64,000 nucleotides of DNA, from contig NZ_JAVJSX010000001.1 of assembly GCF_040219215.1 (NCBI RefSeq), forward strand, positions 62,001 through 126,000. Direction: 5' to 3'. How positions within the stretch are numbered: the first letter of the stretch is position 1; each line of letters starts with the position of its first letter. Positions 32,658 to 41,124 of this stretch are shown one piece after another. Origin of the DNA: Thalassobaculum_A sp040219215 (GTDB lineage: Bacteria > Pseudomonadota > Alphaproteobacteria > Thalassobaculales > Thalassobaculaceae). The position numbers and the translations under genes are program-made. The notes beneath the pieces were generated by a model, which was not told where the DNA came from, ran no database searches, and saw nothing but the letters and a program-made list of their open reading frames with translations.

Positions 32658-33149
32658 ATGTCGATCGATACCGATAGCGCCGAGCCGCAGGGCCTCGGCA
32701 AGCTCGCCGACCTCAAGTCCGAGAGTGTCGCGGAAACCAAGCCGGAGCCGCAGATCGACGCCCAGGGTCGGTCCTATGCCACCGGCAAGCGCAAGAACGC
32801 GATCGCCCGTGTCTGGATCAAGCGCGGCCAGGGCAAGATCACGGTCAACGGCAGGGACCAGTCGGCGTACTTCGCGCGCCCGGTGCTGCGGATGATGATC
32901 GGCCAGCCGTTCAATGCGGCGGACCGCGATACGCAGTTCGACGTCGTCTGCACGGTGAAGGGCGGTGGTCTGTCGGGCCAGGCCGGCGCCGTGCGTCACG
33001 GCATCAGCAAGGCATTGATCCTGTTCGAGCCGGAGTTGCGCGGCGTCCTCAAGAAGGGCGGCTTCCTGACCCGTGACTCGCGCGTGGTCGAGCGCAAGAA
33101 GTACGGCCGGGCCAAGGCGCGTCGGAGCTTCCAGTTCTCCAAGCGCTGA
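32658..33149 (+). CDS. rpsI: 30S ribosomal protein S9
   Basis: The 163-residue S9 has the conserved core ATGKRKNAIARVWIKRGQGK and the C-terminal TRDSRVVERKKYGRAKARRS followed by FQFSKR, whose terminal Lys-Arg reaches the P-site tRNA. The first about 35 residues are an acidic N-terminal extension typical of alphaproteobacteria. It is cotranscribed with rplM and followed by a strong terminator. Confidence 0.97.
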   Translation: MSIDTDSAEPQGLGKLADLKSESVAETKPEPQIDAQGRSYATGKRKNAIARVWIKRGQGKITVNGRDQSAYFARPVLRMMIGQPFNAADRDTQFDVVCTVKGGGLSGQAGAVRHGISKALILFEPELRGVLKKGGFLTRDSRVVERKKYGRAKARRSFQFSKR

Positions 33150-33174
33150 ACGCTGCAGTCAGAAGTTGCCGATC

Positions 33175-33203
33175 AAAGGGCCGCAGCGATGCGGCCCTTT
33201 TTT
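33175..33203 (+). terminator. rho-independent terminator after rpsI
   Basis: AAAGGGCCGCA and TGCGGCCCTTT form an 11-bp stem around a GCGA tetraloop, followed by TTT, 25 bases after the rpsI stop. It is a textbook intrinsic terminator. Confidence 0.92.
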
Positions 33204-33338
33204 CATCGACGTGTCGCAGCGGCCGTCACTGAAGGTGGCCGTCTTAACAGGATATGTACGGGCTTCGTCGGTCGGGTCGGTTGCGGGGAGAGATCCGCGC
33301 ATCCTATGGTTCGACCCACATGTAACGGGGAGGGTGTT

Positions 33339-34106
33339 GTGGCACGGTGGACAGGGATTCTGGCGTCTATGGTGATCGCCACGTCGGCAGCATGGTCTTC
33401 CGGCGCGATGGCGGCGGAAGGCAACAAGCCGGCGTGGGGCTATGAGGGCAGCAAGGGTCCCGGCGAATGGGCCAAGCTGTCGCCGGATTTTGCCGCCTGC
33501 GAATCCGGCCGTCAGCAGTCTCCGATCGATCTGGCCAGCGCCGAGAAGCCCGGCAGCCCGGTGTCGGTCGCTATCGACTACAAGCCATTGCCGCTGACCA
33601 TCCTGCACAACGGCCATACGGTCGAGGTGGTGATCGAGAACGGCAGCACGATGACCTTGGATGGCAAGGCATTCGAGCTTCTGCAGTTTCATTTCCACAC
33701 ACCGAGCGAGCACACGGCAGGCGGAAAGAGGTTCGACGCGGAGGTCCATTTCGTGCACCGCTCGGCTGATGGCCAACTAGCCGTGATCGGCGTGTTCCTC
33801 GAGAACGGTGCGGCGAATCCGACGCTCGCCAAGGTCATTGCCCACACGCCGCCCCAGAAGGCGGCGGCGCAGACGTTCGCGAATACCGTCATCAATCCAC
33901 GGGATATCCTGCCCGCGCTTACGCAGTTTTGGGTTTACGACGGATCGCTGACGACCCCGCCTTGCTCGGAGGGCGTGCGATGGATGGTCGAGAGAGTGAC
34001 GGCGCCAATGTCGCAGGAGCACATCGACGTTCTCTCCAAGGCGATGGGCGCGAACGCTCGCCCGATCCAACCAATCAACGATCGTCAAGTGGTTGCTCCG
34101 AACTGA
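33339..34106 (+). CDS. alpha-class carbonic anhydrase, periplasmic
   Basis: The 255-residue protein carries a Sec signal peptide (cleavage near GAMA-AE, residue 26) and all three zinc ligands of alpha carbonic anhydrases: FHFHTPSEH gives His118 and His120, and EVHFVH gives His137. PIDL and the late TTPPCSEGVRWMV segment are also conserved. It hydrates CO2 to bicarbonate in the periplasm. The GTG at 33339 follows GGGGAGG; a longer frame from 33189 starts inside the upstream terminator and is rejected. A gamma-class homologue lies 76 bases downstream. Confidence 0.93.
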   Translation: MARWTGILASMVIATSAAWSSGAMAAEGNKPAWGYEGSKGPGEWAKLSPDFAACESGRQQSPIDLASAEKPGSPVSVAIDYKPLPLTILHNGHTVEVVIENGSTMTLDGKAFELLQFHFHTPSEHTAGGKRFDAEVHFVHRSADGQLAVIGVFLENGAANPTLAKVIAHTPPQKAAAQTFANTVINPRDILPALTQFWVYDGSLTTPPCSEGVRWMVERVTAPMSQEHIDVLSKAMGANARPIQPINDRQVVAPN

Positions 34107-34182
34107 CTTGTATCGGGTATAGCCGCAGGCTGATCGGTACGCGGCCCAGCGTACCTGACGATACTGACTGGGAGTTGGGCGC

Positions 34183-34698
34183 ATGCCTGCCTTGATCCGA
34201 CGGCACCACGGCGTCATGCCGACGATTGGTGACGGTGCCTTCGTGGCAGAGACAGCGGTGCTGATCGGCGACGTCGTCGTCGGAGCCGACGCTTCGATCT
34301 GGTACGGCTGCGTCTTGCGGGGCGACGGAAACTACATTCGTGTCGGTGAACGGACCAATGTGCAGGACGGTACGATTGTCCACATCGCGACCGACAGATT
34401 CCCAACGCTGATCGGTGCCGGCGTCACGATCGGCCACGCGGCGGTCATTCACGCGTGTACGCTGCAGGACGACAGCTTCGTCGGGATGGGGGCTACCGTC
34501 ATGGACGGTGCCGTGGTCGAGCGCCACGCGATGGTCGCGGCGGGCGCGCTGGTCACGCCGGGGAAGGTCGTGCGCTCCGGCGAACTGTGGGCGGGGGTAC
34601 CGGCCCGCAGGATGCGCGATCTGACTCCCGAGGATATCGAGAATATTCACACTTCCGCGACACACTATTGCGAACTCGCCCGGTCCTATCTCCGATGA
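34183..34698 (+). CDS. gamma carbonic anhydrase-like hexapeptide-repeat protein
   Basis: The 171-residue left-handed beta-helix protein has the hexapeptide pattern and the three His positions of gamma carbonic anhydrases: IVH at 67, GHAAVIH at 85 and 90, with RGDGNYI near 47-53. Many YrdA/PaaY-like members bind zinc and have weak or no anhydrase activity; some act as thioesterases. GGGAG precedes the ATG. The neighbouring alpha-class gene makes a CO2/bicarbonate role attractive but does not prove it. Confidence 0.85.
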   Translation: MPALIRRHHGVMPTIGDGAFVAETAVLIGDVVVGADASIWYGCVLRGDGNYIRVGERTNVQDGTIVHIATDRFPTLIGAGVTIGHAAVIHACTLQDDSFVGMGATVMDGAVVERHAMVAAGALVTPGKVVRSGELWAGVPARRMRDLTPEDIENIHTSATHYCELARSYLR

Positions 34699-34744
34699 GA
34701 CCAGGATCGGAGGCCGTTCAGGTAGCATCGGGAGCGTGAATGGA

Positions 34745-35314
34745 ATGCCGTTAGCGGCGGACAGGCTGATCTCAGAATCCAGCCGAAGTCTTCTGGAGTT
34801 TCTGGAGCGGTGCCGTGGATCAGACGGGATCATCCGTCGCAGCTCATTTCGTCCTGAGCAGTTGCGCGAATGGCTTGGCGGAATTGGGATCCTCCAGTGG
34901 GATGCCGACCGGAACGACTATCGCTACCGGCTGTTCGGAACGCACCTCGCCCAGAACCTGGGGCGTGATCTGACCGGGCACCTGCTGGCTGCGTGGCCCC
35001 CGGACCTTGCACAGGTCATGCGCGACCAGGCGACGGTCGCGGTGGATCGGGGAGTTGCGGTGGTGGCGCACTACCGGTTCCATGTCCTGAAGCGCAGCGG
35101 CGTCATCGAAAATGGCCTGCGGATTCAGGAGAAATTGGTAGTACCGATGGCCTACCTGGATGAAGGCCCCCGCGACGCGGTGCTCGTCTATGTCGGTCAG
35201 GAACTTGCAGACATACCTGTGCTGCGACCTCACATGACCGCCACGGACGGCTCGTGCTGGTGCGCCGGAGACCGGCCCGTCTGCGCCGGCTGTCCCATGC
35301 CGGTCGGGCGGTAA
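34745..35314 (+). CDS. PAS_5 family sensor-like protein with Cys-rich C-terminus
   Basis: The 189-residue protein is a single PAS_5 domain, a family common in Rhodospirillales: W(L)GGIGILQWDADRNDYRYR, LFGTHLAQNLGRDLTGHLL and the late VVPMAYLDEGPRDAVLVYVG. No output domain is present, so it may act as a stand-alone binding module. The final 25 residues hold four Cys in CWCAGDRPVCAGC, a possible metal or redox site. GGGAG at 34730-34734 suits the ATG at 34745 better than the GTG at 34736. It ends one base before the convergent PHA synthase stop. Confidence 0.75.
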   Translation: MPLAADRLISESSRSLLEFLERCRGSDGIIRRSSFRPEQLREWLGGIGILQWDADRNDYRYRLFGTHLAQNLGRDLTGHLLAAWPPDLAQVMRDQATVAVDRGVAVVAHYRFHVLKRSGVIENGLRIQEKLVVPMAYLDEGPRDAVLVYVGQELADIPVLRPHMTATDGSCWCAGDRPVCAGCPMPVGR

Positions 35315-35315
35315 C

Positions 35316-37133
35316 CTAGTCCGAAGCGCGCGCCTTCACATAGCGCCCGGGGGCGTCTTCGATCGGCACCAGCGCGTGATCGCCGGGTACCCGGGCGGGA
35401 ACCTTGCCGCCAGCGAACTTGCCGAGCCAGGAAGCCCATTCCGGCCACCATGAACCGTCCGTCTGCTGGGCGGTTTCCAGCCACTTCTCCGGATCCTTCG
35501 GCGCCTTTCCCTTGCGGGTCCAGTACCCGTACTTTGGCGGATCGGCGGGCGGGTTGATGACACCGGCGATGTGACCCGATCCGGCCAGGCAGAACTTCAC
35601 CGGGCCCTTGTAGACCTGCGTCGCGGCGTAGGTCGACTTCCAGGGGGCGATGTGATCCTCCTTGGTCGACAACACGAAGGTCGGCAGTCGGTTGTTCGAC
35701 AGGTCGATCGGGGTTCCGGCAAGCGTGATGCATCCGGGCTTGACCAGGTCGTTCTGCTGGTACATCCGGCGCAGATAGAAGCTGTGCATCGCCGCCGGCA
35801 TGCGCGTCGAGTCGGAATTCCAGTACAACAGGTCGAACGGGAACGGCTCCTTCCCCATCAGGTAGTTGTTGATCACGAACGACCAGATCAGGTCGTTGGC
35901 GCGAAGCATGTTGAAGGTGGTCGCCATCGCCCGGCCGTCGAGGTAACCGGTCTTGCTCATCCGGTCTTCAAGAGCCGTCAGCTGCTCCTCGTCGATGAAT
36001 ACCGACAGGTCACCGGCCTCGGCGAAGTCGATCATGGTGGTGAAGAAGGTGATCGACTTGATCCGGTCGTCACCGTTGGCGGCCATCCAGGCGACGGTCG
36101 AAGCCATCAGGGTGCCGCCGATGCAGTAGCCGATGGCGTTGACCTCACGTTCGCCCGTTGCCTTCTCAATGGCATCAAGCGCCGCCAGAGGCCCTTCGAG
36201 CATGTAGTCCTCGAACGATTTCTCGGCCAGGCGGGCATCGGGGTTGACCCAGGACACCACGAACACGGTGATGCCTTGTTCAACGGCCCAACGGATAAAG
36301 GAGTTCTTGGCCCGCAGATCGAGGATGTAGAACTTGTTGATCCACGGCGGCACCAGAAGAAGCGGGCGACGCATCACCGTCTCGGTTGTCGGCGAGTACT
36401 GGATGAGCTGCATGAGCTCGTTCTCGTAGACGACCTTGCCGGGCGTGGTGCCGACGTTGACGCCGACCTCGAACGCCTCCTGGTCGGTCATCTGGATGTC
36501 GAGCTTGCCGTGACCGCGCTCAAGGTCGCTGACCAGGTTCTGCAGGCCTTTGACCAGGTTTTCGCCCCGGCTCTCGATTGTCGCCCGCAGTACCTCGGGA
36601 TTGGACATCGCGAAGTTCGACGGCGCCATCGCGTCGACGAACTGCTTTGTGTAGAAATCGACCTTGCGGTGCGTCTTCTCGTCCAGACCCTCGACCTCGC
36701 CGACGGTCTTCTGCATCCAGCGTGCCGTCAGAAGGTAGGTCTGCTTGATGTAGTCGAAAAGGAAGCTCTCCTCCCAGGCGTCGTCCTTGAAGCGCTTGTC
36801 TCCACGCTCCGGGGTCGCTACCGCTTCGCCCGGGCCGCCCATGATCCGAGCCGTGGTCGCCTGCCAGAGCGTCAGGTAGTCCTGCCAGAGTCCGAACTGC
36901 GCCTGCAGCAGCTTGGCCGGGTCGGCCATCATCTTGCTGGTCATCTCCAGGAACGCGTTGCCGATGTTCATGGGATCGGAGATTCCCAGCGCGTCCTGGT
37001 CGCCCGCAGACCGGTTCTGCTGTTCCAGGAAATCCTGGACAATGCGCTGACTGCGCTCGGCGATGCTGGCCATGGTCCGGGACAGTTCCATCGGATCAGG
37101 CGGCGTGGTCTGTGGGTCGGGTTTCTGGGTCAT
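35316..37133 (-). CDS. phaC: class I poly(3-hydroxyalkanoate) synthase
   Basis: PhaC polymerises 3-hydroxyacyl-CoA to PHA storage polymer at the granule surface. The 605-residue protein has the PhaC_N domain and the lipase-like box GYCIGGT with the catalytic Cys337, the Asp in KEDHIAPWKS near 490 and the His in GSGHIAGVINPP near 515, all class I features. The ATG at 37133 is used because MTQKPDPQTT fits the family start; a longer frame to 37214 has no homology. The usual phaA, phaB, phaP and phaR partners are not in this window. Confidence 0.94.
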   Translation of the reverse strand: MTQKPDPQTTPPDPMELSRTMASIAERSQRIVQDFLEQQNRSAGDQDALGISDPMNIGNAFLEMTSKMMADPAKLLQAQFGLWQDYLTLWQATTARIMGGPGEAVATPERGDKRFKDDAWEESFLFDYIKQTYLLTARWMQKTVGEVEGLDEKTHRKVDFYTKQFVDAMAPSNFAMSNPEVLRATIESRGENLVKGLQNLVSDLERGHGKLDIQMTDQEAFEVGVNVGTTPGKVVYENELMQLIQYSPTTETVMRRPLLLVPPWINKFYILDLRAKNSFIRWAVEQGITVFVVSWVNPDARLAEKSFEDYMLEGPLAALDAIEKATGEREVNAIGYCIGGTLMASTVAWMAANGDDRIKSITFFTTMIDFAEAGDLSVFIDEEQLTALEDRMSKTGYLDGRAMATTFNMLRANDLIWSFVINNYLMGKEPFPFDLLYWNSDSTRMPAAMHSFYLRRMYQQNDLVKPGCITLAGTPIDLSNNRLPTFVLSTKEDHIAPWKSTYAATQVYKGPVKFCLAGSGHIAGVINPPADPPKYGYWTRKGKAPKDPEKWLETAQQTDGSWWPEWASWLGKFAGGKVPARVPGDHALVPIEDAPGRYVKARASD

Positions 37134-37354
37134 GGCGGTTTTGTGGCGCCTCCGGACGGTGCAGGGTTCCGTCTTGTCGGTCGGTTGTAGCAGAAACCGT
37201 TGTCGGGTGGCCATTGCGGCACTTCACGGTCGCGCTAACCGTGTCCGTAGATGGAAACCCATGTTATTTTCGCAGTTTGGCAGGTAAAGGTGCTGCGCTG
37301 CTGTGAGACGTGGGCCCTGAAGGCAACACGAATAGCCAAGGTCGGGAGAGCGGG

Positions 37355-38644
37355 ATGATTCAAAAAACGCGGATCGCTATGGCGACATCGGGGCGACGGA
37401 TGGTGAAGGTTCTGGCGGTCGTCGGCATGGTCGGTCTGACCGGTTGTTCGTCCATCCCCGACGCCGTCAACCCGGTTGAATGGTACCGCGGCACATCCAA
37501 TACGATCGGCGGCTGGTTCGAAGACGAACCCGCAAAGGACGGGGCCGCTCCGTCGTCGACCACGGTCGCCGGCGACCCTGGACCCAGTTCGAACACCGAG
37601 TACCCCAACCTGGCAACCGTCCCGGCGCGTCCGACGCCGTCCACCACCCCGGAGCAGCGCGAGACCCTGAAACAGGGGCTGATCGCAGACCGCGCCAACG
37701 CGCGGTACACCGACGCCCCGGCGGCCCAGCCGGCACCCGTGCAGGCGGCACCCGTGCAGTCGGCGCCTCGATCGACCGCGCCGCAGTCGAAGCAAACACC
37801 GCCTCCTGAGCCGATTTCGGCTGTTCCAGTGCCCGCTCCGTCCACCAAGCCCCAGGCAGCGGTGCCAGCATCGACGCCGCCGTCGTCTGCCTCGCGGCTG
37901 GCTGCGGGAGCCAACGACCAATCCGCGCTCTGGCCCAATCGTCCGGCTCCGCAAACCCCGAGCATAACCGGCGCGACCACCGCGGAAGTCGGTGGCGAGC
38001 ATGTCCGGCGAGCGATGCCGCAATCGGAGCCGACTCCCGTTCCGGCACGGGTCTCGGCCCCCTCGTCGAGCGCACCGGCGTTGACGTCGCAACTCGCCGA
38101 GCGGACGACCTTGGACTCGGCTGGCAACGCTGGCCGGGCGCCGGCGCCCAGGCCGGAGGCGGCCGCCGCACCGTCGTCGGCCCCGGCAGCCGTGCCGTCG
38201 TCCTCGGCGCCGACGGCCTCGGGCCAAAGCGTCATCGTCAATGATGATGCACTCGATGCGGTCCCGGCCGCCGCTTCCTTTTCGGGGCAGCCCTATCTGG
38301 CCTCGACCGTGTACTTCGGACACAGTTCGGCTCGGTTGACCGGCACTGAACGCGCAGAGCTCGCGAAGGTCGCACAGACTGCGGCTTCCAGCGGCGCTGC
38401 CGTGCGGGTGATCGGTCATGCATCGTCGCGCACCGCGGATCTCGACCTGCGGGCACATGAGGTTGCGAACTTCACCATGTCGCTGAAGCGCGCCAATGCG
38501 GTAGCCGATGTGCTTGTCCATGCGGGTGTGCCAGCCGATCGCATCCGAATCGATGCGCTCGGCGACTCGCAGCCGGAGTTCTATGAGGTCATGCCCGCGG
38601 GAGAGGCCGGCAACCGGCGTGTCGAGGTCTTCCTGATATACTGA
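37355..38644 (+). CDS. OmpA-family lipoprotein with Pro/Ala/Ser linker
   Basis: The 429-residue protein has a lipoprotein signal with lipobox LTGC (Cys31), a low-complexity Pro/Ala/Ser/Gln linker from about 85 to 300, and a C-terminal OmpA domain (STVYFGHSSARLTGTERAEL to GEAGNRRVEVFLIY) that would bind peptidoglycan. The conserved Asp/Arg pair of OmpA domains appears in ALGDSQPEFYEVMPAGEAGN. It is probably an outer-membrane lipoprotein tethered to the cell wall through a long flexible arm. GGGAG precedes the ATG. It diverges from phaC. Confidence 0.85.
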   Translation: MIQKTRIAMATSGRRMVKVLAVVGMVGLTGCSSIPDAVNPVEWYRGTSNTIGGWFEDEPAKDGAAPSSTTVAGDPGPSSNTEYPNLATVPARPTPSTTPEQRETLKQGLIADRANARYTDAPAAQPAPVQAAPVQSAPRSTAPQSKQTPPPEPISAVPVPAPSTKPQAAVPASTPPSSASRLAAGANDQSALWPNRPAPQTPSITGATTAEVGGEHVRRAMPQSEPTPVPARVSAPSSSAPALTSQLAERTTLDSAGNAGRAPAPRPEAAAAPSSAPAAVPSSSAPTASGQSVIVNDDALDAVPAAASFSGQPYLASTVYFGHSSARLTGTERAELAKVAQTAASSGAAVRVIGHASSRTADLDLRAHEVANFTMSLKRANAVADVLVHAGVPADRIRIDALGDSQPEFYEVMPAGEAGNRRVEVFLIY

Positions 38645-38714
38645 TCGAGAGCGTTCATAAGGCAATATTTATAGTGCTTTATGCGAATCATCTCATGTTT
38701 TGAGTGAGGATGAA

Positions 38715-40007
38715 ATGAGTGAAACTTTGCGGGTCGCCGTGGCGGGACTGGGCACGGTCGGCGCCGAAACGGCGCGGCTGCTGCAGGTCCGTCACGATGA
38801 TTTGGCGCGCCGAGCCGGGCGGCCGATCAAACTGGTCGCGGTGTCGGCCCGCGACCGCAACAAGAGCCGGGGCGTCGATCTGTCGGGGATTGCCTGGGAG
38901 GACGATCCGGTCGCCCTGGCAAGGCGGGAAGACGTCGATGTGGTGTGTGAACTGATCGGAGGGTCGGAGGGTCCGGCGCGCGATCTGGTCCAGGTCTCGT
39001 TGGAGAACGGCAAGTCGGTGGTGACGGCCAACAAAGCCCTGCTGGCGCATCACGGAACAGCGCTTGCGAAACTCTCCGAAGCGGCAGGCGCCGCGCTGGG
39101 ATACGAAGCGGCGGTTGCCGGTGGAATACCGATCATCCGGGCACTTCGCCAAGGTCTGGTCGCCAACGACATCGGCCGTGTCTACGGAATCCTGAATGGG
39201 ACGTGCAACTACATCCTGACGGCGATGCGCGAGACCGGACGGGCGTTTGACGACGTGCTGGCCGAGGCTCAGGACCTTGGCTACGCCGAGGCCGATCCAT
39301 CGTTCGATGTGGATGGCGTTGACGCGGCGCACAAGCTGTCGCTGCTGGCGGCTCTGGTGTTCGGTCGCGAGGTGGACTTCTCCGGCGTTCACATCGAGGG
39401 AATCCGGCCGATCTCTCCGCTCGACATCGCCTATGCGGAGGAGTTTGGCTTCCGCATCAAGCTTCTCGGCATAGCCGAGGAATCGCCGGATGGCGTCCGG
39501 CAACGCGTCCATCCCTGCATGGTCCGGCGCGATGCGCCGATTGCGCAGGTCGAGGGCGTGTTCAACGCCGTCGTCGCCGAGGGCGACGCTGTCGGTACCA
39601 CGCTGTATCTCGGCCGTGGCGCCGGTGCCGGGCCGACCGCGTCGGCGGTTATCGGCGACATCGTTGACGTGGCTGCCGGACGTAGGGCTCCGGTGTTCGG
39701 CATCGCCGCGGCCGAGCTGCGCACCGCCGAACCAGCGCCGATCGAGGCGATGGAGGGCCGCTACTATGTTCGCCTGATGGTGATCGACCGCCCGGGTGTG
39801 CTGGCCGACGTAACGGCCATCCTGCGTGATGAGCACGTGTCGATGGAGTCTATGCTGCAGCAGGGGCGGGCGCCGATGGAAAAGGTGCCGGTGGCGCTGA
39901 CCACCCATGAAGTGGACGAAGCTTCGATGCGCCGGGCCCTGGAGAAGATCGGCCGGCTCGACGCCGTGCAGGAACCGCCGGCCATGATCAGGATTGTTGA
40001 GCTTTAG
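38715..40007 (+). CDS. hom: homoserine dehydrogenase
   Basis: Homoserine dehydrogenase reduces aspartate semialdehyde to homoserine, the branch point to threonine and methionine. The 430-residue protein has VAVAGLGTVGAETARLL (NAD(P) motif), NKALLAHHG, GGIPIIRALRQGL, GILNGTCNYILTAM with the catalytic region, and a C-terminal ACT domain (VMVIDRPGVLADVTAILRDE) for feedback by threonine. The ATG at 38715 follows GAGGA; a TTG at 38700 is an alternative. Its upstream spacer (38645-38714) is AT-rich and may hold the promoter. It starts the hom-glpX-recJ group. Confidence 0.95.
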   Translation: MSETLRVAVAGLGTVGAETARLLQVRHDDLARRAGRPIKLVAVSARDRNKSRGVDLSGIAWEDDPVALARREDVDVVCELIGGSEGPARDLVQVSLENGKSVVTANKALLAHHGTALAKLSEAAGAALGYEAAVAGGIPIIRALRQGLVANDIGRVYGILNGTCNYILTAMRETGRAFDDVLAEAQDLGYAEADPSFDVDGVDAAHKLSLLAALVFGREVDFSGVHIEGIRPISPLDIAYAEEFGFRIKLLGIAEESPDGVRQRVHPCMVRRDAPIAQVEGVFNAVVAEGDAVGTTLYLGRGAGAGPTASAVIGDIVDVAAGRRAPVFGIAAAELRTAEPAPIEAMEGRYYVRLMVIDRPGVLADVTAILRDEHVSMESMLQQGRAPMEKVPVALTTHEVDEASMRRALEKIGRLDAVQEPPAMIRIVEL

Positions 40008-40124
40008 GAATCCAATCGGGCCTCGCGACGCACGCCCGGATGGGCTAAAAGCTCGACACTCCGGGGTTCGCTGCGGAGCGGACTTGTCACATCAGAACGC
40101 CAATTGTGGGATCGGGAGCCACCG

Positions 40125-41114
40125 ATGTCGAAAACGGATGCCGAAGTCTTCACCATGGACCGCAATCTCGCCCTCGAGGCAGTGCGGGTGACCGAGGCCG
40201 CAGCCTTGGCTGCGTCGCGGTTGATGGGCCGGGGCGACGAGAAGGCGGCGGACCAAGCGGCGGTCGATGCCATGCGGACCGCGCTGAACAACCTTGAGAT
40301 CGACGGCACGGTGGTGATCGGCGAGGGCGAGCGCGATGAAGCGCCGATGCTGTTCATCGGCGAGAAGGTCGGCCGCGGCGGTCCGAAGATCGATATCGCG
40401 CTGGACCCGCTGGAAGGCACCACCATTACCGCCAAGGGCGGCGCGAACGCGCTGGCGGTGGTCGCGCTCGCGTCCGAGGGTGGCTTCCTCAATGCTCCTG
40501 ATGTCTATATGGACAAGATTGCGGTCGGCGGCGGGCTGCCGGATGGGGTGGTCGATCTCGATGCCACGGTCGAGGAGAACCTGAAGAACCTCGCCAAGGC
40601 GAAGAAGGCCGACGTTTCCGACATTGTCGCCTGCATTCTGGATCGGCCACGGCATGCCGAGCTGATCGCCAAGGTACGCGAGGCCGGTGCCCGGATCATG
40701 CTGATCTCCGACGGTGACGTCTCCGGTGTGATCGCGACCTCTCAGCCGACCAGTGGCGTGGACATCTACCTTGGCTCTGGCGGCGCGCCGGAAGGCGTTC
40801 TTGCGGCGGCGGCGCTGCGCTGCATCGGCGGGCAGATACAGGCCCGCCTGCTGTTCCGGAACGACGATGAACGATCCCGGGCCAAGCGCTGGGGCATCGA
40901 GGACCTGGATCGCAAGTACGGCCTGATGGAACTGGCCGGTGGCGACGTCATGTTCGCGGCGACAGGGGTGACCAACGGCACCATGCTGAAGGGCGTTCGC
41001 CGCTACACCGGTGGGGCCTACACGCACTCGATCATCATGCGCTCCACGACCGGAACGGTGCGGACCATCGAGGCCACCCACGACTTCACGCGCAAGCCGT
41101 CCGCCAAGGATTGA
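40125..41114 (+). CDS. glpX: class II fructose-1,6-bisphosphatase
   Basis: GlpX hydrolyses fructose 1,6-bisphosphate in gluconeogenesis. The 329-residue protein carries the Li-sensitive phosphatase metal motifs VVIGEGERDEAPML and DPLEGTTITAKGG, ILDRPRH and IMLISDGDVSGV, with GSGGAPEGVLAAAALRCIGG near 230-249, all standard. GGGAG at 40114-40118 fixes the ATG at 40125. It begins 117 bases after hom and ends ten bases before recJ. Confidence 0.95.
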   Translation: MSKTDAEVFTMDRNLALEAVRVTEAAALAASRLMGRGDEKAADQAAVDAMRTALNNLEIDGTVVIGEGERDEAPMLFIGEKVGRGGPKIDIALDPLEGTTITAKGGANALAVVALASEGGFLNAPDVYMDKIAVGGGLPDGVVDLDATVEENLKNLAKAKKADVSDIVACILDRPRHAELIAKVREAGARIMLISDGDVSGVIATSQPTSGVDIYLGSGGAPEGVLAAAALRCIGGQIQARLLFRNDDERSRAKRWGIEDLDRKYGLMELAGGDVMFAATGVTNGTMLKGVRRYTGGAYTHSIIMRSTTGTVRTIEATHDFTRKPSAKD

Positions 41115-41124
41115 GACCGCTGCA

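Noticed and set aside
33189..33338. N-terminal extension of the alpha carbonic anhydrase
   Set aside because: The extended frame starts inside the rpsI terminator hairpin; the signal peptide and ribosome site place the start at 33339.
35571..37190. 539-residue plus-strand frame opposite phaC
   Set aside because: Shadow of phaC in high-GC sequence; no ribosome site and no homology pattern.
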